A stretch of 64,000 bases of DNA, from assembly GCA_947425785.1 (NCBI GenBank), contig CANEAY010000005.1:1-64000 (forward strand), given 5' to 3'. Source of the DNA: an uncultured Pseudoflavonifractor sp. Lineage in GTDB: Bacteria > Bacillota > Clostridia > Oscillospirales > Oscillospiraceae. The notes beneath the pieces were generated by a model. It did no database searches and was not told the DNA's origin. It saw only the letters and a list, made by a program, of their open reading frames with translations. This document shows positions 16,528 to 25,207 of this stretch, in pieces; the stretch's first letter is position 1; every line of letters starts with the position of its first letter. The position numbers and the translations under genes were made by a program.

Positions 16528-17764
16528 TGTGATCGTAGTGGGGGGCGGCGCCGCAGGCTGTATGGCGGCTCTGGCCGCAGCGGAGCAGGGCGCGGCTGTC
16601 ACCCTGCTGGAGCGCAACCCCAAGCTGGGCAGGAAGCTCTACATCACCGGCAAGGGCCGGTGCAACCTGACCAATCACGCTACAGTGCAGACCTGCATCG
16701 CCAACACTCCCCGCAACGGCCGCTTCCTCACTGCCGCCCTCACCCGGTTCCCGCCGGAGGCGGTGATGGAGTATTTTGAGGCCCTGGGCGTCCCCCTGAA
16801 AACAGAGCGGGGCAACCGGGTCTTTCCCCAATCGGACAGATCCGCCGACGTTATCGACGCCCTCCTGCTGGCCTTACGCCGTGCCGGCGTCACCATTGTC
16901 CAGGATCGGGCACAGGCCCTTCTCCTGGAAGGGGAACGGGTAGTTGGAGTGAAGGGGGAACGAGGGGAGAAGCACCTCTGTAAAGCGGTCATCCTTGCTG
17001 CGGGTGGGCTTTCCTATCCGGCTACCGGCTCCACCGGGGACGGCTACCGTATGGCACGCCAGGTGGGCCATACCATCCAGCCCACCAGAGGTTCTTTGGT
17101 GCCCCTGGTGGCGGAGGACTGCGCTCCCATGCAGGGCCTTTCCCTACGGAATGTGACTCTGACCCTAAAAGGGAGCGGCAAAAAGCCCCTTTTCCAGGAG
17201 CAGGGGGAGTTGCTCTTTACCCACTTTGGCCTTTCCGGGCCCTTGACCTTAAGCGCCAGCGCCCACCTGACCGACGGGCCCTGTACCGCCTATATCGACC
17301 TGAAGCCCGCTCTGGACGAGGAGACTCTAGACCGCCGCCTGGTGCGGGAGCTGACAGAGAGCCCCAACCGGTCGCTGCGCCATGTGCTGGAGACTTTGGA
17401 GCCTCGAAGCCTGATCTCGCTGCTGCTCTCCCGCGCGGGCCTTTCCGGGGAGGAGCAGGCCAATGCTGTCACCAAGGCCCAGCGGCGTAAGCTGTTGGAG
17501 ACTATAAAGAACCTGGCCTTTCCTATCACCGGCCCCAGGCCGGTGGAGGAGGCCATCATCACTGCCGGTGGAGTGACCGTCACCGAGATTTCCCCCAAGA
17601 ATATGTCCTCCAAGCTCTGCAAAGGGCTATTCCTTGCAGGAGAAATGTTGGATGTGGATGCCTATACCGGGGGCTTTAATCTGCAGATCGCCTGGGCAAC
17701 GGGCCGTATGGCCGGCCTGGGCGCCGCCGCTTACTGCGGGGAGGATAGGAGCAATGAAGCATAA
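16493..17764 (+). CDS. BaiN/HI0933-type NAD(P)/FAD-dependent oxidoreductase
   Basis: A 423-residue flavoprotein. The N-terminal dinucleotide-binding motif VIVVGGGAAGCMAALAAAEQGAAVTLLE is clear; GRKLYITGKGRCNLTN and the C-terminal VTEISPKNMSSKLCKGLFLAGE with DVDAYTGGFNLQIAWATG are family hallmarks. The physiological substrate of the family is uncertain. ATG 16493 overlaps the regulator gene by 35 bases; in-frame ATGs at 16499 and 16508 are alternatives. It commonly precedes cmk in Clostridia, as here, with an 11-base overlap. Confidence 0.88.
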   Translation: MNMKSMKSLTSDVIVVGGGAAGCMAALAAAEQGAAVTLLERNPKLGRKLYITGKGRCNLTNHATVQTCIANTPRNGRFLTAALTRFPPEAVMEYFEALGVPLKTERGNRVFPQSDRSADVIDALLLALRRAGVTIVQDRAQALLLEGERVVGVKGERGEKHLCKAVILAAGGLSYPATGSTGDGYRMARQVGHTIQPTRGSLVPLVAEDCAPMQGLSLRNVTLTLKGSGKKPLFQEQGELLFTHFGLSGPLTLSASAHLTDGPCTAYIDLKPALDEETLDRRLVRELTESPNRSLRHVLETLEPRSLISLLLSRAGLSGEEQANAVTKAQRRKLLETIKNLAFPITGPRPVEEAIITAGGVTVTEISPKNMSSKLCKGLFLAGEMLDVDAYTGGFNLQIAWATGRMAGLGAAAYCGEDRSNEA

Positions 17765-18428
17765 GAGCATCGCCATCGACGGCCCCTCCGGGGCGGGAAA
17801 GAGTACCATGGCCAAAGCCTTGGCCGCCAAGCTGGGTTTTCTTTATGTAGATACTGGGGCCATTTACCGTACCTTAGGTCTCTTTGCTCTTCGGCAGGGT
17901 GCTGCCCCCTCGGACTGGGCAGAGGTGGAGCCGTTGCTGCCCAAGGTCTCTATCCGTATGGCCTACGCCGCTGACGGACTTCAGCATATGTATCTGGGCG
18001 GGGAGGATGTAACGGAGGCCATCCGGCACCCGGAGGTCTCCACGGCGGCTTCCCAGATCTCCGCCATCCCGGAGGTGCGGGCCTTTTTGATGGATATGCA
18101 GCGGGATATGGCGGAGGCTTACAATGTCATCATGGATGGCCGGGATATCGGCACTGTGGTGCTCCCCAATGCCGATTTGAAGCTCTTCCTTACCGCCTCC
18201 ACCGAGGCCCGGGCCCGGCGCAGGTACGCCGAACTTGTGGCCCGTGGGGAACAGGTGGACTATGATACTGTCCTTTCCGATATTATAGAGCGGGACGACC
18301 GTGACACCAACCGGGCCGCGGCCCCCCTCCGCCAGGCAGAGGATGCCGTTTTGGTGGATACCAGCGGAAAAACTTTGGAGGAGAGCCTTGCGGCGCTGCT
18401 CCATATCGTTCAGGAGCGATTGGCATGA
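17754..18428 (+). CDS. cmk: Cytidylate kinase
   Basis: A 224-residue (d)CMP kinase supplying CDP and dCDP. Walker A is AIDGPSGAGKSTMAKALA, followed by LGFLYVDTGAIYRTL. The CMP-binding segment MDGRDIGTVVLPNADLKLFLTA and the lid region RDDRDTNRAAAPL are present. ATG 17754 has a GGGGAGGATAGG site and overlaps the flavoprotein by 11 bases. Its stop overlaps the plsC start as ATGA, indicating coupled translation. Confidence 0.96.
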   Translation: MKHKSIAIDGPSGAGKSTMAKALAAKLGFLYVDTGAIYRTLGLFALRQGAAPSDWAEVEPLLPKVSIRMAYAADGLQHMYLGGEDVTEAIRHPEVSTAASQISAIPEVRAFLMDMQRDMAEAYNVIMDGRDIGTVVLPNADLKLFLTASTEARARRRYAELVARGEQVDYDTVLSDIIERDDRDTNRAAAPLRQAEDAVLVDTSGKTLEESLAALLHIVQERLA

Positions 18429-19018
18429 AATTTTTCTTTTCCCTCATTTACTGTGTGGCGTGGCCGTTTTTTAACCTTTTCCACCCCGGAAAGGCCATTG
18501 GCAGGGAGAATATCCCGGAGGGGCCGGCTCTGTTGTGTCCCAATCACACCAGCCTCAGCGACCCGCTCTTTGTGGTCTTTGCCCTGCATCTGAAAAACCG
18601 GCCTCAGGTCATGGCCAAGGCAGAGGTCATGGAGATCCCCATTTTGGGCTGGCTGCTCCGTAAGGCCGGGGTCTTTGCCGTAGAGCGGGGAAAGTCCGAC
18701 GTGGGAGCCATCAAGCAGGCCCTGAAGTGCCTCAAGAGCGGAGAAAAGCTCCTCCTTTTTCCCGAGGGTACCCGGTCAAAGACCGGGGAGCTGGGCCCCG
18801 CCAAGGGCGGCGCCGCCATGCTGGCGGTGCGTACCGGCGTCCCCATCGTGCCCATGTACATACCGGCAAAGAAAAAGTGGTTCCGCCGTACCCCTGTCGT
18901 ATTTGGAGAACCCTATTTCCCCCAGGTTGCGGGGCCGAAGGGCACTTCCGAGGAGTATGATGCCATTGCCCAGGATCTGATGCTCCGCATTGCCGCCTTG
19001 AAGGAGCTGGCAAAATGA
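18425..19018 (+). CDS. plsC: 1-acyl-sn-glycerol-3-phosphate acyltransferase
   Basis: A 197-residue membrane-associated acyltransferase making phosphatidic acid. The catalytic NHTSLSD (NHxxxxD) is near residue 39 and the glycerophosphate-binding FPEGTRS near 115; GVPIVPMYI is the last family block. An N-terminal hydrophobic segment anchors it. It is on the short side for the family but complete. Coupled at both ends by ATGA overlaps with cmk and the ispH-rpsA fusion. Confidence 0.93.
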   Translation: MKFFFSLIYCVAWPFFNLFHPGKAIGRENIPEGPALLCPNHTSLSDPLFVVFALHLKNRPQVMAKAEVMEIPILGWLLRKAGVFAVERGKSDVGAIKQALKCLKSGEKLLLFPEGTRSKTGELGPAKGGAAMLAVRTGVPIVPMYIPAKKKWFRRTPVVFGEPYFPQVAGPKGTSEEYDAIAQDLMLRIAALKELAK

Positions 19019-21045
19019 AGGTGACCGTGGCCAAGACTGCCGGCTTCTGCTACGGCGTGAAGCGGGCAGTGGAGCTGGCGGAGACCACCGCTCAGGCGGA
19101 GCGGCCCTGCGTTATGTTGGGCCCCGTCATCCACAACCAAGCCGTTATCCACCGTCTTGAGGGTATGGGAATGACAGTGGCGGAGAGGGTGGAGGCCGTT
19201 CCTGCCGGGGCTACCGTTGTCCTCCGCTCCCATGGAGAGGGGCGGGCGGTCTATCAGGCGCTGGAGGCCAAAGGGGCCAAAATCGTGGATGCCACCTGTC
19301 CAAATGTCTCCCGCATCCACCTTTTGGCGCGAACAGCCCAGGAGGAAGGCCGGCGGGTCATCATTATCGGTGCGGCGGGTCATCCGGAGATACAGGCCAT
19401 TGCGGGCTGGTGCCGGGAACCCTTGATTTTCCAGGATGGACAGGCTCTGGCAGACTACTTTTCCACCCATGGGGAAGAGGCGAAAAAACCGCTCACCATG
19501 CTCTGCCAAACCACCTCTACACAGGAGGTTTGGAATTTTTGCGCAGAAAACGCAAAAAAACTGTGTACAAATATCAAAATTTTTGATACAATATGTAATG
19601 CTACTTGCGCCCGGCAATCCGAGGCCCAGCGGCTGGCCCTCCAAAATGATGCCGTGATCGTCATTGGAGGCCGGGACAGCGCCAACACCAAACGGCTCTA
19701 TGAGCTGTGCGGGGCGCTGTGTTCCCACACCGTCTGGATCGAAGGCCCGGACGAGCTGGATATGGCCCAATTCGAAAAAGGGGCTTGCGTGGCGGTCACC
19801 GCGGGTGCGTCAACACCTGCGTGGATCATAAAGGAGGTAAATGACAAAATGAATGAAGAGAACATGGTGATCGAGGAATCCTTTGAGGAGATGCTGGAAA
19901 AATCGATCAAAACTTTGCATACGGGGGAGAAAGTCACGGGCATGGTAACCGCTATCACGCCCACCGAGATCTATGTGGATCTGGGTACGAAGCACGCCGG
20001 TTACATCCCGGTGGCCGAGCTCACTGACGATCCCACCGTCAAGGTGGAGGATCTGGTCAAGGTGGGTGACGAGATCGAGACCTGTGTCGTCCGGGTCAAC
20101 GACGCCGAGGGCGTTGTCACCCTGTCCAAGAAGCGTCTTGACTCTGTCAAGAGCTGGGACGATGTGGAGAAGGCCAGCGAGGAGCACACCACTGTCGAGG
20201 GTGTGGTCACCGAGGAGAACAAGGGCGGCGTGGTCGTCAGCGTCAAGGGTGTCCGGGTCTTCGTGCCCGCCTCCCAGACTGGTATTCCCCGCGACCAGCC
20301 CATGACCGAGCTGCTCAAGCAGAAGGTCAAGCTGCGTATCACCGAGGTCAACCGTGCCCGCCGCCGTGTGGTGGGCTCTATCCGTGCCGTGACCGCCGCC
20401 GAGCGTGCCGAGAAGGCCGCCGAAGTCTGGAACAATATCGAGGAGGGCAAGCGCTATCGCGGCGTAGTCAAGTCCCTCACTTCTTACGGCGCCTTTGTGG
20501 ACATTGGCGGTGTGGACGGCATGGTTCACGTCTCCGAGCTGTCCTGGAGCCGCATCAAGCATCCCTCCGAGGTGGTCAACCCCGGCGACGAGGTTGAGGT
20601 GTATGTCATCTCCTTTGACCCCGAGAAGCGGAAGATCTCTCTGGGCATGAAGGACAAGAGCCAGGATCCCTGGGCCAATTTCGTGGACTCCTGCAAGGTG
20701 GACGACACCGTTAAGGTGCGGGTGGTCAAGCTGATGACCTTCGGCGCCTTTGCCGAGGTGGTGCCCGGTGTGGATGGCCTTATCCACATCTCCCAGCTGG
20801 CCGATCACCGGGTCGACAAGCCCGCCGATGTGGTCAAGGAGGGCGACGAGGTCGAGGTGAAGATCACCGATATCGACTATGACAAGAAGAAGGTCTCCCT
20901 CTCCATCCGTGCTCTGCTGGATGAGGCCCAGCGCACCGATGACGGTGAGGACGGCGCGGTGGTTGCCAGCGCCGACGGCGAGTCCACCGAGGTGGCTCCC
21001 GACTTTGAGGCCGAGGCCGAAGAGGCTCCCGCCACCGAGGAATAA
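19015..21045 (+). CDS. ispH: Fused HMBPP reductase (IspH) and ribosomal protein S1 domains
   Basis: A 676-residue fusion. Residues 1 to about 280 are IspH, the [4Fe-4S] enzyme making IPP and DMAPP in the last MEP-pathway step: cluster cysteines are in GFCYGVKRAV, DATCPNVS and ICNATCARQSEA, with CQTTSTQEVW and SANTKRLYELC. Residues about 300-640 hold four S1 RNA-binding repeats (starting near GEKVTGMV, TTVEGVV, GKRYRGVV and DTVKVRVV), ending in an acidic tail. This fusion is known in Clostridia. The bases near 19540-19600, between the enzyme's second and third cysteine blocks, are locally A+T-rich. Confidence 0.95.
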   Translation: MKVTVAKTAGFCYGVKRAVELAETTAQAERPCVMLGPVIHNQAVIHRLEGMGMTVAERVEAVPAGATVVLRSHGEGRAVYQALEAKGAKIVDATCPNVSRIHLLARTAQEEGRRVIIIGAAGHPEIQAIAGWCREPLIFQDGQALADYFSTHGEEAKKPLTMLCQTTSTQEVWNFCAENAKKLCTNIKIFDTICNATCARQSEAQRLALQNDAVIVIGGRDSANTKRLYELCGALCSHTVWIEGPDELDMAQFEKGACVAVTAGASTPAWIIKEVNDKMNEENMVIEESFEEMLEKSIKTLHTGEKVTGMVTAITPTEIYVDLGTKHAGYIPVAELTDDPTVKVEDLVKVGDEIETCVVRVNDAEGVVTLSKKRLDSVKSWDDVEKASEEHTTVEGVVTEENKGGVVVSVKGVRVFVPASQTGIPRDQPMTELLKQKVKLRITEVNRARRRVVGSIRAVTAAERAEKAAEVWNNIEEGKRYRGVVKSLTSYGAFVDIGGVDGMVHVSELSWSRIKHPSEVVNPGDEVEVYVISFDPEKRKISLGMKDKSQDPWANFVDSCKVDDTVKVRVVKLMTFGAFAEVVPGVDGLIHISQLADHRVDKPADVVKEGDEVEVKITDIDYDKKKVSLSIRALLDEAQRTDDGEDGAVVASADGESTEVAPDFEAEAEEAPATEE

Positions 21046-21061
21046 TTACTTTTTGTCTCTC

Positions 21062-21110
21062 AAAGATAGCGCCACTTTTTGTAAAGTGGCGCTATCTTTT
21101 TCTTTTTTTT
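21062..21110 (+). terminator. Strong intrinsic terminator after ispH-rpsA
   Basis: Perfect 17-bp stem (21062-21078 with 21083-21099), TTGT loop, followed by an almost unbroken T-run to 21110. Confidence 0.95.
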
Positions 21111-21131
21111 GAGGATAAATGGCGTTTTTAC

Positions 21132-21160
21132 TTGCAATATGTGGGAAAATGGGATATAAT
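21132..21160 (+). promoter_or_regulatory. Strong sigma-A promoter for the CarD-family gene
   Basis: TTGCAA at 21132-21137, 17-base spacer, consensus TATAAT at 21155-21160. The best match to consensus among the promoters seen in this window. Confidence 0.85.
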
Positions 21161-21202
21161 TACTCTCGGTAGAATAGGGACTTGGCTGATGGGAGGTGCA
21201 GG

Positions 21203-21682
21203 ATGTTTCAGGTTGGGGATAAGATCGTCCATCCCATGCACGGCGCGGGCGTGATCGATCGCGTGGAGACGAAGAAGGTCAACGGAGTTGTAAGGGACTA
21301 CTATGTGCTGAAGCTGCCAGTGGGCGGTATGATGGTGATGATCCCCACGGAAAACTGCGCCGAGATCGGCGTTAGGCCGGTTATGGAGCCGGAGGAAGCG
21401 GACAAGGTCATTGACGCGCTTCCGGCCATCGAGATCGAAAGCGACCCCAACTGGAACCGCCGAAACAGGGAGAATCTGATCCGGCTGAAAAGCGGCGATC
21501 TCCTTGAAGTTGCTAAGGTCATGAAGAGCCTCATCCTTAGGGACGGAGAGCGTGGACTGTCCACCGGGGAGCGGAAGATGCTCCACTCCGCCAAGCAGAT
21601 ATTGATCTCGGAGATTGCTCTCTCCGAAAGCTCCAGCTACGAAGAGGTAGAGGGACGCATCAATCAGGCACTGGCGCAATAA
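21203..21682 (+). CDS. CarD/CdnL-family transcription factor
   Basis: A 159-residue protein with an N-terminal CarD Tudor-like RNA-polymerase-interacting domain (FQVGDKIVHPMHGAGVIDRVE, YYVLKLP, VMIPTENCAEIGVRPV) and a helical C-terminal domain (RRNRENLIRLKSGDLLEVAKVMKSLILRD). Such proteins bind the RNAP beta subunit and stabilise open promoter complexes at rRNA and housekeeping promoters. ATG 21203 is chosen because GGGAGGTG lies just upstream; an upstream TTG lacks a site. In Firmicutes carD often lies just upstream of ispD-ispF, as here. Confidence 0.93.
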   Translation: MFQVGDKIVHPMHGAGVIDRVETKKVNGVVRDYYVLKLPVGGMMVMIPTENCAEIGVRPVMEPEEADKVIDALPAIEIESDPNWNRRNRENLIRLKSGDLLEVAKVMKSLILRDGERGLSTGERKMLHSAKQILISEIALSESSSYEEVEGRINQALAQ

Positions 21683-21697
21683 ATTGGATATAACTGG

Positions 21698-21724
21698 AAA
21701 AGGGGACTGGAAAGTCCCCTTTTT
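21698..21724 (+). terminator. Intrinsic terminator after the carD-like gene
   Basis: Perfect 11-bp stem (21698-21708 with 21713-21723), GGAA loop, arm ending in a T-run. It uncouples the regulator gene from ispD. Confidence 0.9.
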
Positions 21725-21740
21725 GTCCCTCTAAAACCCT

Positions 21741-21780
21741 TCAAAAACGGGTCGTTTTGGTCAAAAATGGGGTGTTTTTG
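21741..21780. repeat. Two 20-bp imperfect direct repeats upstream of ispD
   Basis: Copies at 21741-21760 and 21761-21780 agree at 16 of 20 positions. The first contains the palindrome AAAACG-GGT-CGTTTT. They lie just before a possible extended -10 (TGA-TAAAAT, 21791-21799), so they may be regulatory. Confidence 0.5.
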
Positions 21781-21821
21781 TGCGTTTTTTTGATAAAATA
21801 AAAAAGCGTGGCCAGCGGTTG

Positions 21822-22508
21822 ATGGTAAACTGCTCCGTCATCGTGCCCGCCGCCGGCAGTTCCACCCGGATGGGCCAGGATAAGCTGCTGATGCCCCTGT
21901 GTGACGTGCCCATGCTTTTGCGCACGCTGTGGCGGCTGGAGGAGTGCGGCTACGTGAGCGAGATCATCATTGCCACCCGGGAAGACCTCATCGTTCCCGT
22001 GGGCCAGCTGTGCAAGGACGCAGGGCTCCAGAAAGTACGCAAGGTGGTGGCGGGAGGTGAGAGCCGTACCGACTCGGTGCTGGCGGGCCTTCGGGAGGCG
22101 GATCCCAAGGCGGAGCTCATCGCCATCCACGACGCCGACCGGCCCCTGGTCACCGCCGAGATATTGAGCGGAACCATCCGCAAGGCCATGGAGCGTGGTG
22201 CGGCGGCTCCGGCGGTGCCGGTGAAGGACACCATCAAGCGGGCGGTGGACGGCGTGGTGGAGAGCACGTTGGAGCGGTCGGAGCTCTTTGCTGTCCAGAC
22301 CCCCCAGGTCTTTGAGCATGGGCTCATCTTAGGCGCCCTGGAAAAGGCCCAGGCGGAGGGGCTCAGCCTCACCGACGACTGCGCCGCCGTGGAGCGGCTG
22401 GGGATGCCGGTGTGCCTTACCGCCGGTTCCTATGAGAATATCAAGCTGACCACCCCGGAGGATATCCCGGCGGCGGAGGCCATCCTGGAAAGGCGGGGCG
22501 AGGCATGA
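21822..22508 (+). CDS. ispD: 2-C-methyl-D-erythritol 4-phosphate cytidylyltransferase
   Basis: A 228-residue MEP-pathway enzyme joining CTP and MEP to CDP-ME. The nucleotide-binding loop [18 protein letters not shown] is at the N-terminus; IHDADRPLV and VPVKDTIKR are further family blocks, and [12 protein letters not shown] lies near the end. The start is uncertain: ATG 21822 gives the usual N-terminus but has only a weak ribosome binding site, and an in-frame GTG lies at 21780. Overlaps ispF as ATGA. Confidence 0.93.
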   Translation: MVNCSVIVPAAGSSTRMGQDKLLMPLCDVPMLLRTLWRLEECGYVSEIIIATREDLIVPVGQLCKDAGLQKVRKVVAGGESRTDSVLAGLREADPKAELIAIHDADRPLVTAEILSGTIRKAMERGAAAPAVPVKDTIKRAVDGVVESTLERSELFAVQTPQVFEHGLILGALEKAQAEGLSLTDDCAAVERLGMPVCLTAGSYENIKLTTPEDIPAAEAILERRGEA

Positions 22509-22984
22509 GGATCGGACAGGGCTATGACGTGCACAGGCTGGTGGAGGGCCGAAAGCTCATCCTGGCCGGGGTGGACATCCCTTGGGAAAAGGGGTTGCTG
22601 GGCCACTCTGACGCCGATGTGCTGACCCACGCCCTGATGGACGCCCTTTTGGGGGCCTGCGCTCTGGGGGATATCGGCCATCTGTTTCCCGACAGCGACC
22701 CCGCCTATGCCGGGGCAGACAGCATGAAGCTGCTGGAGAGGGTGGTGGAGCTTCTGGGCGAGAAGGGGTTCCGGGTGGGCAATGCGGATGTGACCGTCAT
22801 TGCCCAGGCCCCCAAGCTGGCCCCCCATATCGGCCGGATGCGGGAAAACCTGGCCCAGCGGCTGGGGGTAGAGCTCCAGCGGGTCAGCGTGAAGGCCACC
22901 ACCGAGGAGGGCCTGGGCTTCACAGGCCGGGGGGAGGGCATCGCCGCTATGGCGGTGTGCCTGGTGGAGGAGACCGGCGGCTAA
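22505..22984 (+). CDS. ispF: 2-C-methyl-D-erythritol 2,4-cyclodiphosphate synthase
   Basis: A 159-residue trimeric zinc enzyme converting CDP-ME 2-phosphate to MEcPP. Metal ligands are visible in GYDVHRL (Asp and His) and in [37 protein letters not shown] is the C-terminal signature. ispD and ispF are translationally coupled. Its stop codon TAA shares bases with the antisense stop of the convergent GrpB-family gene (CTAA, 22981-22984), and the nearest + strand terminator lies about 610 bases further on. Confidence 0.96.
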   Translation: MRIGQGYDVHRLVEGRKLILAGVDIPWEKGLLGHSDADVLTHALMDALLGACALGDIGHLFPDSDPAYAGADSMKLLERVVELLGEKGFRVGNADVTVIAQAPKLAPHIGRMRENLAQRLGVELQRVSVKATTEEGLGFTGRGEGIAAMAVCLVEETGG

Positions 22985-23496
22985 CGGAACCATCTCAATG
23001 CTTCTATTTCCAGTTGCTTTACAAATTCTTCCTTGCCGTCACAATATCCGTCAATATCATATGGATACCGCTTCGCCAGCTCCCGTTTGAGAGCGGCGTA
23101 TTTATCGCAAATATCTTTATGGGCGCTGAGATAATCTCTGACCACCAAATGCCGCTTGATGTCGTAAAGGCTATTTTCATCAAAAATATGGATCTGGTGT
23201 GTCCTCTCATCGCCGCCTTTGCGCAAATACCGCCTGCCGGGGATCCCAAATTCCCCCATATACTCATAACCGATCTCTTCAAAGGCGGGGGACACTTTAT
23301 CCACGTCCTGTAAAGTATGGACAACGGGCATGATGTCAATGATCGGCTTGGCCGCGAGGCCCACCACTGACGTACTGCCAATATGGTATATTTCCACGCA
23401 ATTTTCACCCAAGATCCGTTTGATCTCCGCCGCTTCGGCCTCAAACATTTGGGGCCACAGGGGATCGTATTCAGTCACCACAATATGCTGTGCCAT
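22981..23496 (-). CDS. GrpB family (UPF0157) nucleotidyltransferase-fold protein
   Basis: A 171-residue GrpB/UPF0157 protein. Family marks are the N-terminal [43 protein letters not shown] (nucleotidyltransferase-like GS motif with acidic residues) and the [22 protein letters not shown] core. Function unproven; some relatives are fused to CoaE. It is visibly less GC-rich than its neighbours, on the opposite strand, and sits between ispF and a + strand terminator. This suggests insertion by transfer. Its stop overlaps the ispF stop. Confidence 0.88.
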   Translation of the reverse strand: MAQHIVVTEYDPLWPQMFEAEAAEIKRILGENCVEIYHIGSTSVVGLAAKPIIDIMPVVHTLQDVDKVSPAFEEIGYEYMGEFGIPGRRYLRKGGDERTHQIHIFDENSLYDIKRHLVVRDYLSAHKDICDKYAALKRELAKRYPYDIDGYCDGKEEFVKQLEIEALRWFR

Positions 23497-23596
23497 TGAT
23501 ATGCCTCCACAATTCTAATCTGTTGTCCCCATGATAGCACGAATGGCGCCCCGGCTCAATCCCCCAAAAGGTTCTCTCCCAAGATAAGGCGTTCCC

Positions 23597-23640
23597 AAAC
23601 GCTCCTCTCCCGCATATCATGCGGTGAGAGGAGCGTTTTT
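23597..23640 (+). terminator. Strong + strand terminator beyond the GrpB-family gene
   Basis: A 13-bp outer stem (23597-23609 with 23626-23638) continues into a 6-bp inner stem CCGCAT/ATGCGG (610-615 with 619-624 of the 23-kb block), loop ATC, then TTTTT. It points in the ispF direction although the gene just upstream is on the other strand. Confidence 0.88.
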
Positions 23641-23696
23641 GCCTCTCCCCATGGGAGGCCATTTCTCTCACCCTAAAGAAAGGAATGGTCATTCAA

Positions 23697-23951
23697 ATGG
23701 TTTACTATCTCATTGTCTGCCGCTCGCTGACCTACGCCCAACGGACGCAAACCGCCCTGGAGCGGGCGGGGATCACGGCTCACATCCTGCGCTCCCCCAA
23801 GGTCATCGACAGCGAGGGCTGTTCTCACTCGGTAAAGGTGTCGGAGCGGAATCTGGCTCCGGCATTGGTCATCTTAGCCCGGGCCGGCCTTTCCCCCAAG
23901 CGGGTATTCATCATGGCCAGCGACGGGAGCTACAAGGAGGTCTTGCTGTAA
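23697..23951 (+). CDS. DUF3343 putative Se/S carrier-like protein
   Basis: An 84-residue protein of the DUF3343 family, annotated as putative selenium or sulfur carrier-like. The N-terminus YYLIVCRSLTYAQRTQTALERAGI and the later GCSHSVKVSERN (conserved Cys) match the family. ATG 23697 gives the usual N-terminus; ATG 23685 lies immediately against the AAAGAAAGG site and is too close to be used efficiently. Its TAA shares one base with the ATG of the cysteine-desulfurase-like gene, which supports a joint role in sulfur or selenium transfer. Confidence 0.82.
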   Translation: MVYYLIVCRSLTYAQRTQTALERAGITAHILRSPKVIDSEGCSHSVKVSERNLAPALVILARAGLSPKRVFIMASDGSYKEVLL

Positions 23952-25075
23952 TGGCGTATCTGGACAGTGCGGCCACCACTCTGCAAAAGCCCCCGGCGGT
24001 GGCCCGGGCGGTGGCCTCCGCCATGGGCCGGATGGCATCCCCCGGCAGAGGGGGGCATAAGCCCGCCATGCTGGCCGCCGAGACCACTTTTCAATGCCGT
24101 CAGGCGGCGGCGGAGCTGTTCCACCTGGAAGACCCGGAGAACGTGGTCTTTACCCTCAATGCCACCCACGCCCTGAACCTGGCCATCAAATCGGTGGTAA
24201 AGCCGGGGGCACGGGTGGTGGTGTCCGGCTATGAGCACAATGCCGTCACCCGGCCCCTGACCGCCCTGGGCTGTGACATCCAGGCGGCCCGGTCGCCCCT
24301 TTTTGACCGGGAGGCCATCCTGGCCCAGTTTGACCGGCTGGTCACGGCGGAGACCGCCTGTGTGGTGTGTACCCACGTGTCCAATGTGTTCGGCTTCATT
24401 CTGCCTGTTGGGGAGATCGCCGGGCTCTGCCGGGAGCGGGGGGTGCCCTTTATCCTGGACGCCTCCCAGTCCGCCGGGGCCGTCCCGGTCCACATGGATG
24501 AACTGGGGGCAGCCTTTATCGGGATGCCGGGGCACAAGGGCCTATACGGCCCCCAGGGGACAGGGCTTTTGCTCTGCGGCCAGGGCCGGGACACCGTTCC
24601 CCTTCTGGAGGGGGGCACCGGCAGCCTGTCCGCCCGGCAGGAGATGCCGGACTTTCTCCCCGACCGGCTGGAGGCGGGCACCCACAATGTGCCGGGCATC
24701 GCCGGACTGTTGGAGGGCATCCGCTTTGTGAAGGGCAGGGGGGAGAAGACCATCCTTCGTCACGAGCAGGGTCTGACCGCCATGGCGGCCCGGGGGCTGG
24801 AGGCCCTGCCCGGCGTCACGGTCTACGCCGCCCAGCGGCCTGAGACCCAGGCGGGGGTGCTCTCCTTCACCGTGACGGGCCGGGACTGCGAGGAGGTGGG
24901 GGAGGCCCTGGGGAGCCGGGACGTGGCAGTCCGGGCAGGGCTCCACTGCGCTCCCTACGCCCACGAGAGCGCCGGGACGCTGAAGACCGGCACGGTGCGG
25001 GCCAGTTTTTCTGAATTCAACACCGCTGCCGACGTAAAACGGCTGGTGGCCGAGGTGGCCCGGCTGGTAAAATAA
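23951..25075 (+). CDS. Cysteine desulfurase-like aminotransferase class V
   Basis: A 374-residue PLP enzyme. N-terminal YLDSAATTLQKPPAV, the PLP lysine in GMPGHKGLYGPQGTG and DASQSAGAVPV mark the class V fold; a Cys in RAGLHCAPYAHES sits where group II (SufS/CsdA-like) cysteine desulfurases carry the persulfide cysteine. It may deliver S or Se to the preceding DUF3343 protein; no scaffold (sufU, iscU) is adjacent. Extremely GC-rich, with a start overlapping the DUF3343 stop. A strong terminator follows. Confidence 0.85.
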   Translation: MAYLDSAATTLQKPPAVARAVASAMGRMASPGRGGHKPAMLAAETTFQCRQAAAELFHLEDPENVVFTLNATHALNLAIKSVVKPGARVVVSGYEHNAVTRPLTALGCDIQAARSPLFDREAILAQFDRLVTAETACVVCTHVSNVFGFILPVGEIAGLCRERGVPFILDASQSAGAVPVHMDELGAAFIGMPGHKGLYGPQGTGLLLCGQGRDTVPLLEGGTGSLSARQEMPDFLPDRLEAGTHNVPGIAGLLEGIRFVKGRGEKTILRHEQGLTAMAARGLEALPGVTVYAAQRPETQAGVLSFTVTGRDCEEVGEALGSRDVAVRAGLHCAPYAHESAGTLKTGTVRASFSEFNTAADVKRLVAEVARLVK

Positions 25076-25089
25076 AGAGGGGGCAGGAG

Positions 25090-25122
25090 CGCCCGGCGGA
25101 CATGGGTCTGCCGGGCGTTTTT
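25090..25122 (+). terminator. Intrinsic terminator after the desulfurase-like gene
   Basis: A 12-bp stem with one G-T pair (25090-25101 with 25106-25117), ATGG loop, then TTTTT. Confidence 0.9.
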
Positions 25123-25207
25123 CGGCCACGGGGCCGGGACAGGCCACGGCTCGTCCAAAAGCGAGGAAAATCGAAAGAAATTCAGGAAAAATTCATGCTT
25201 GTCACCC

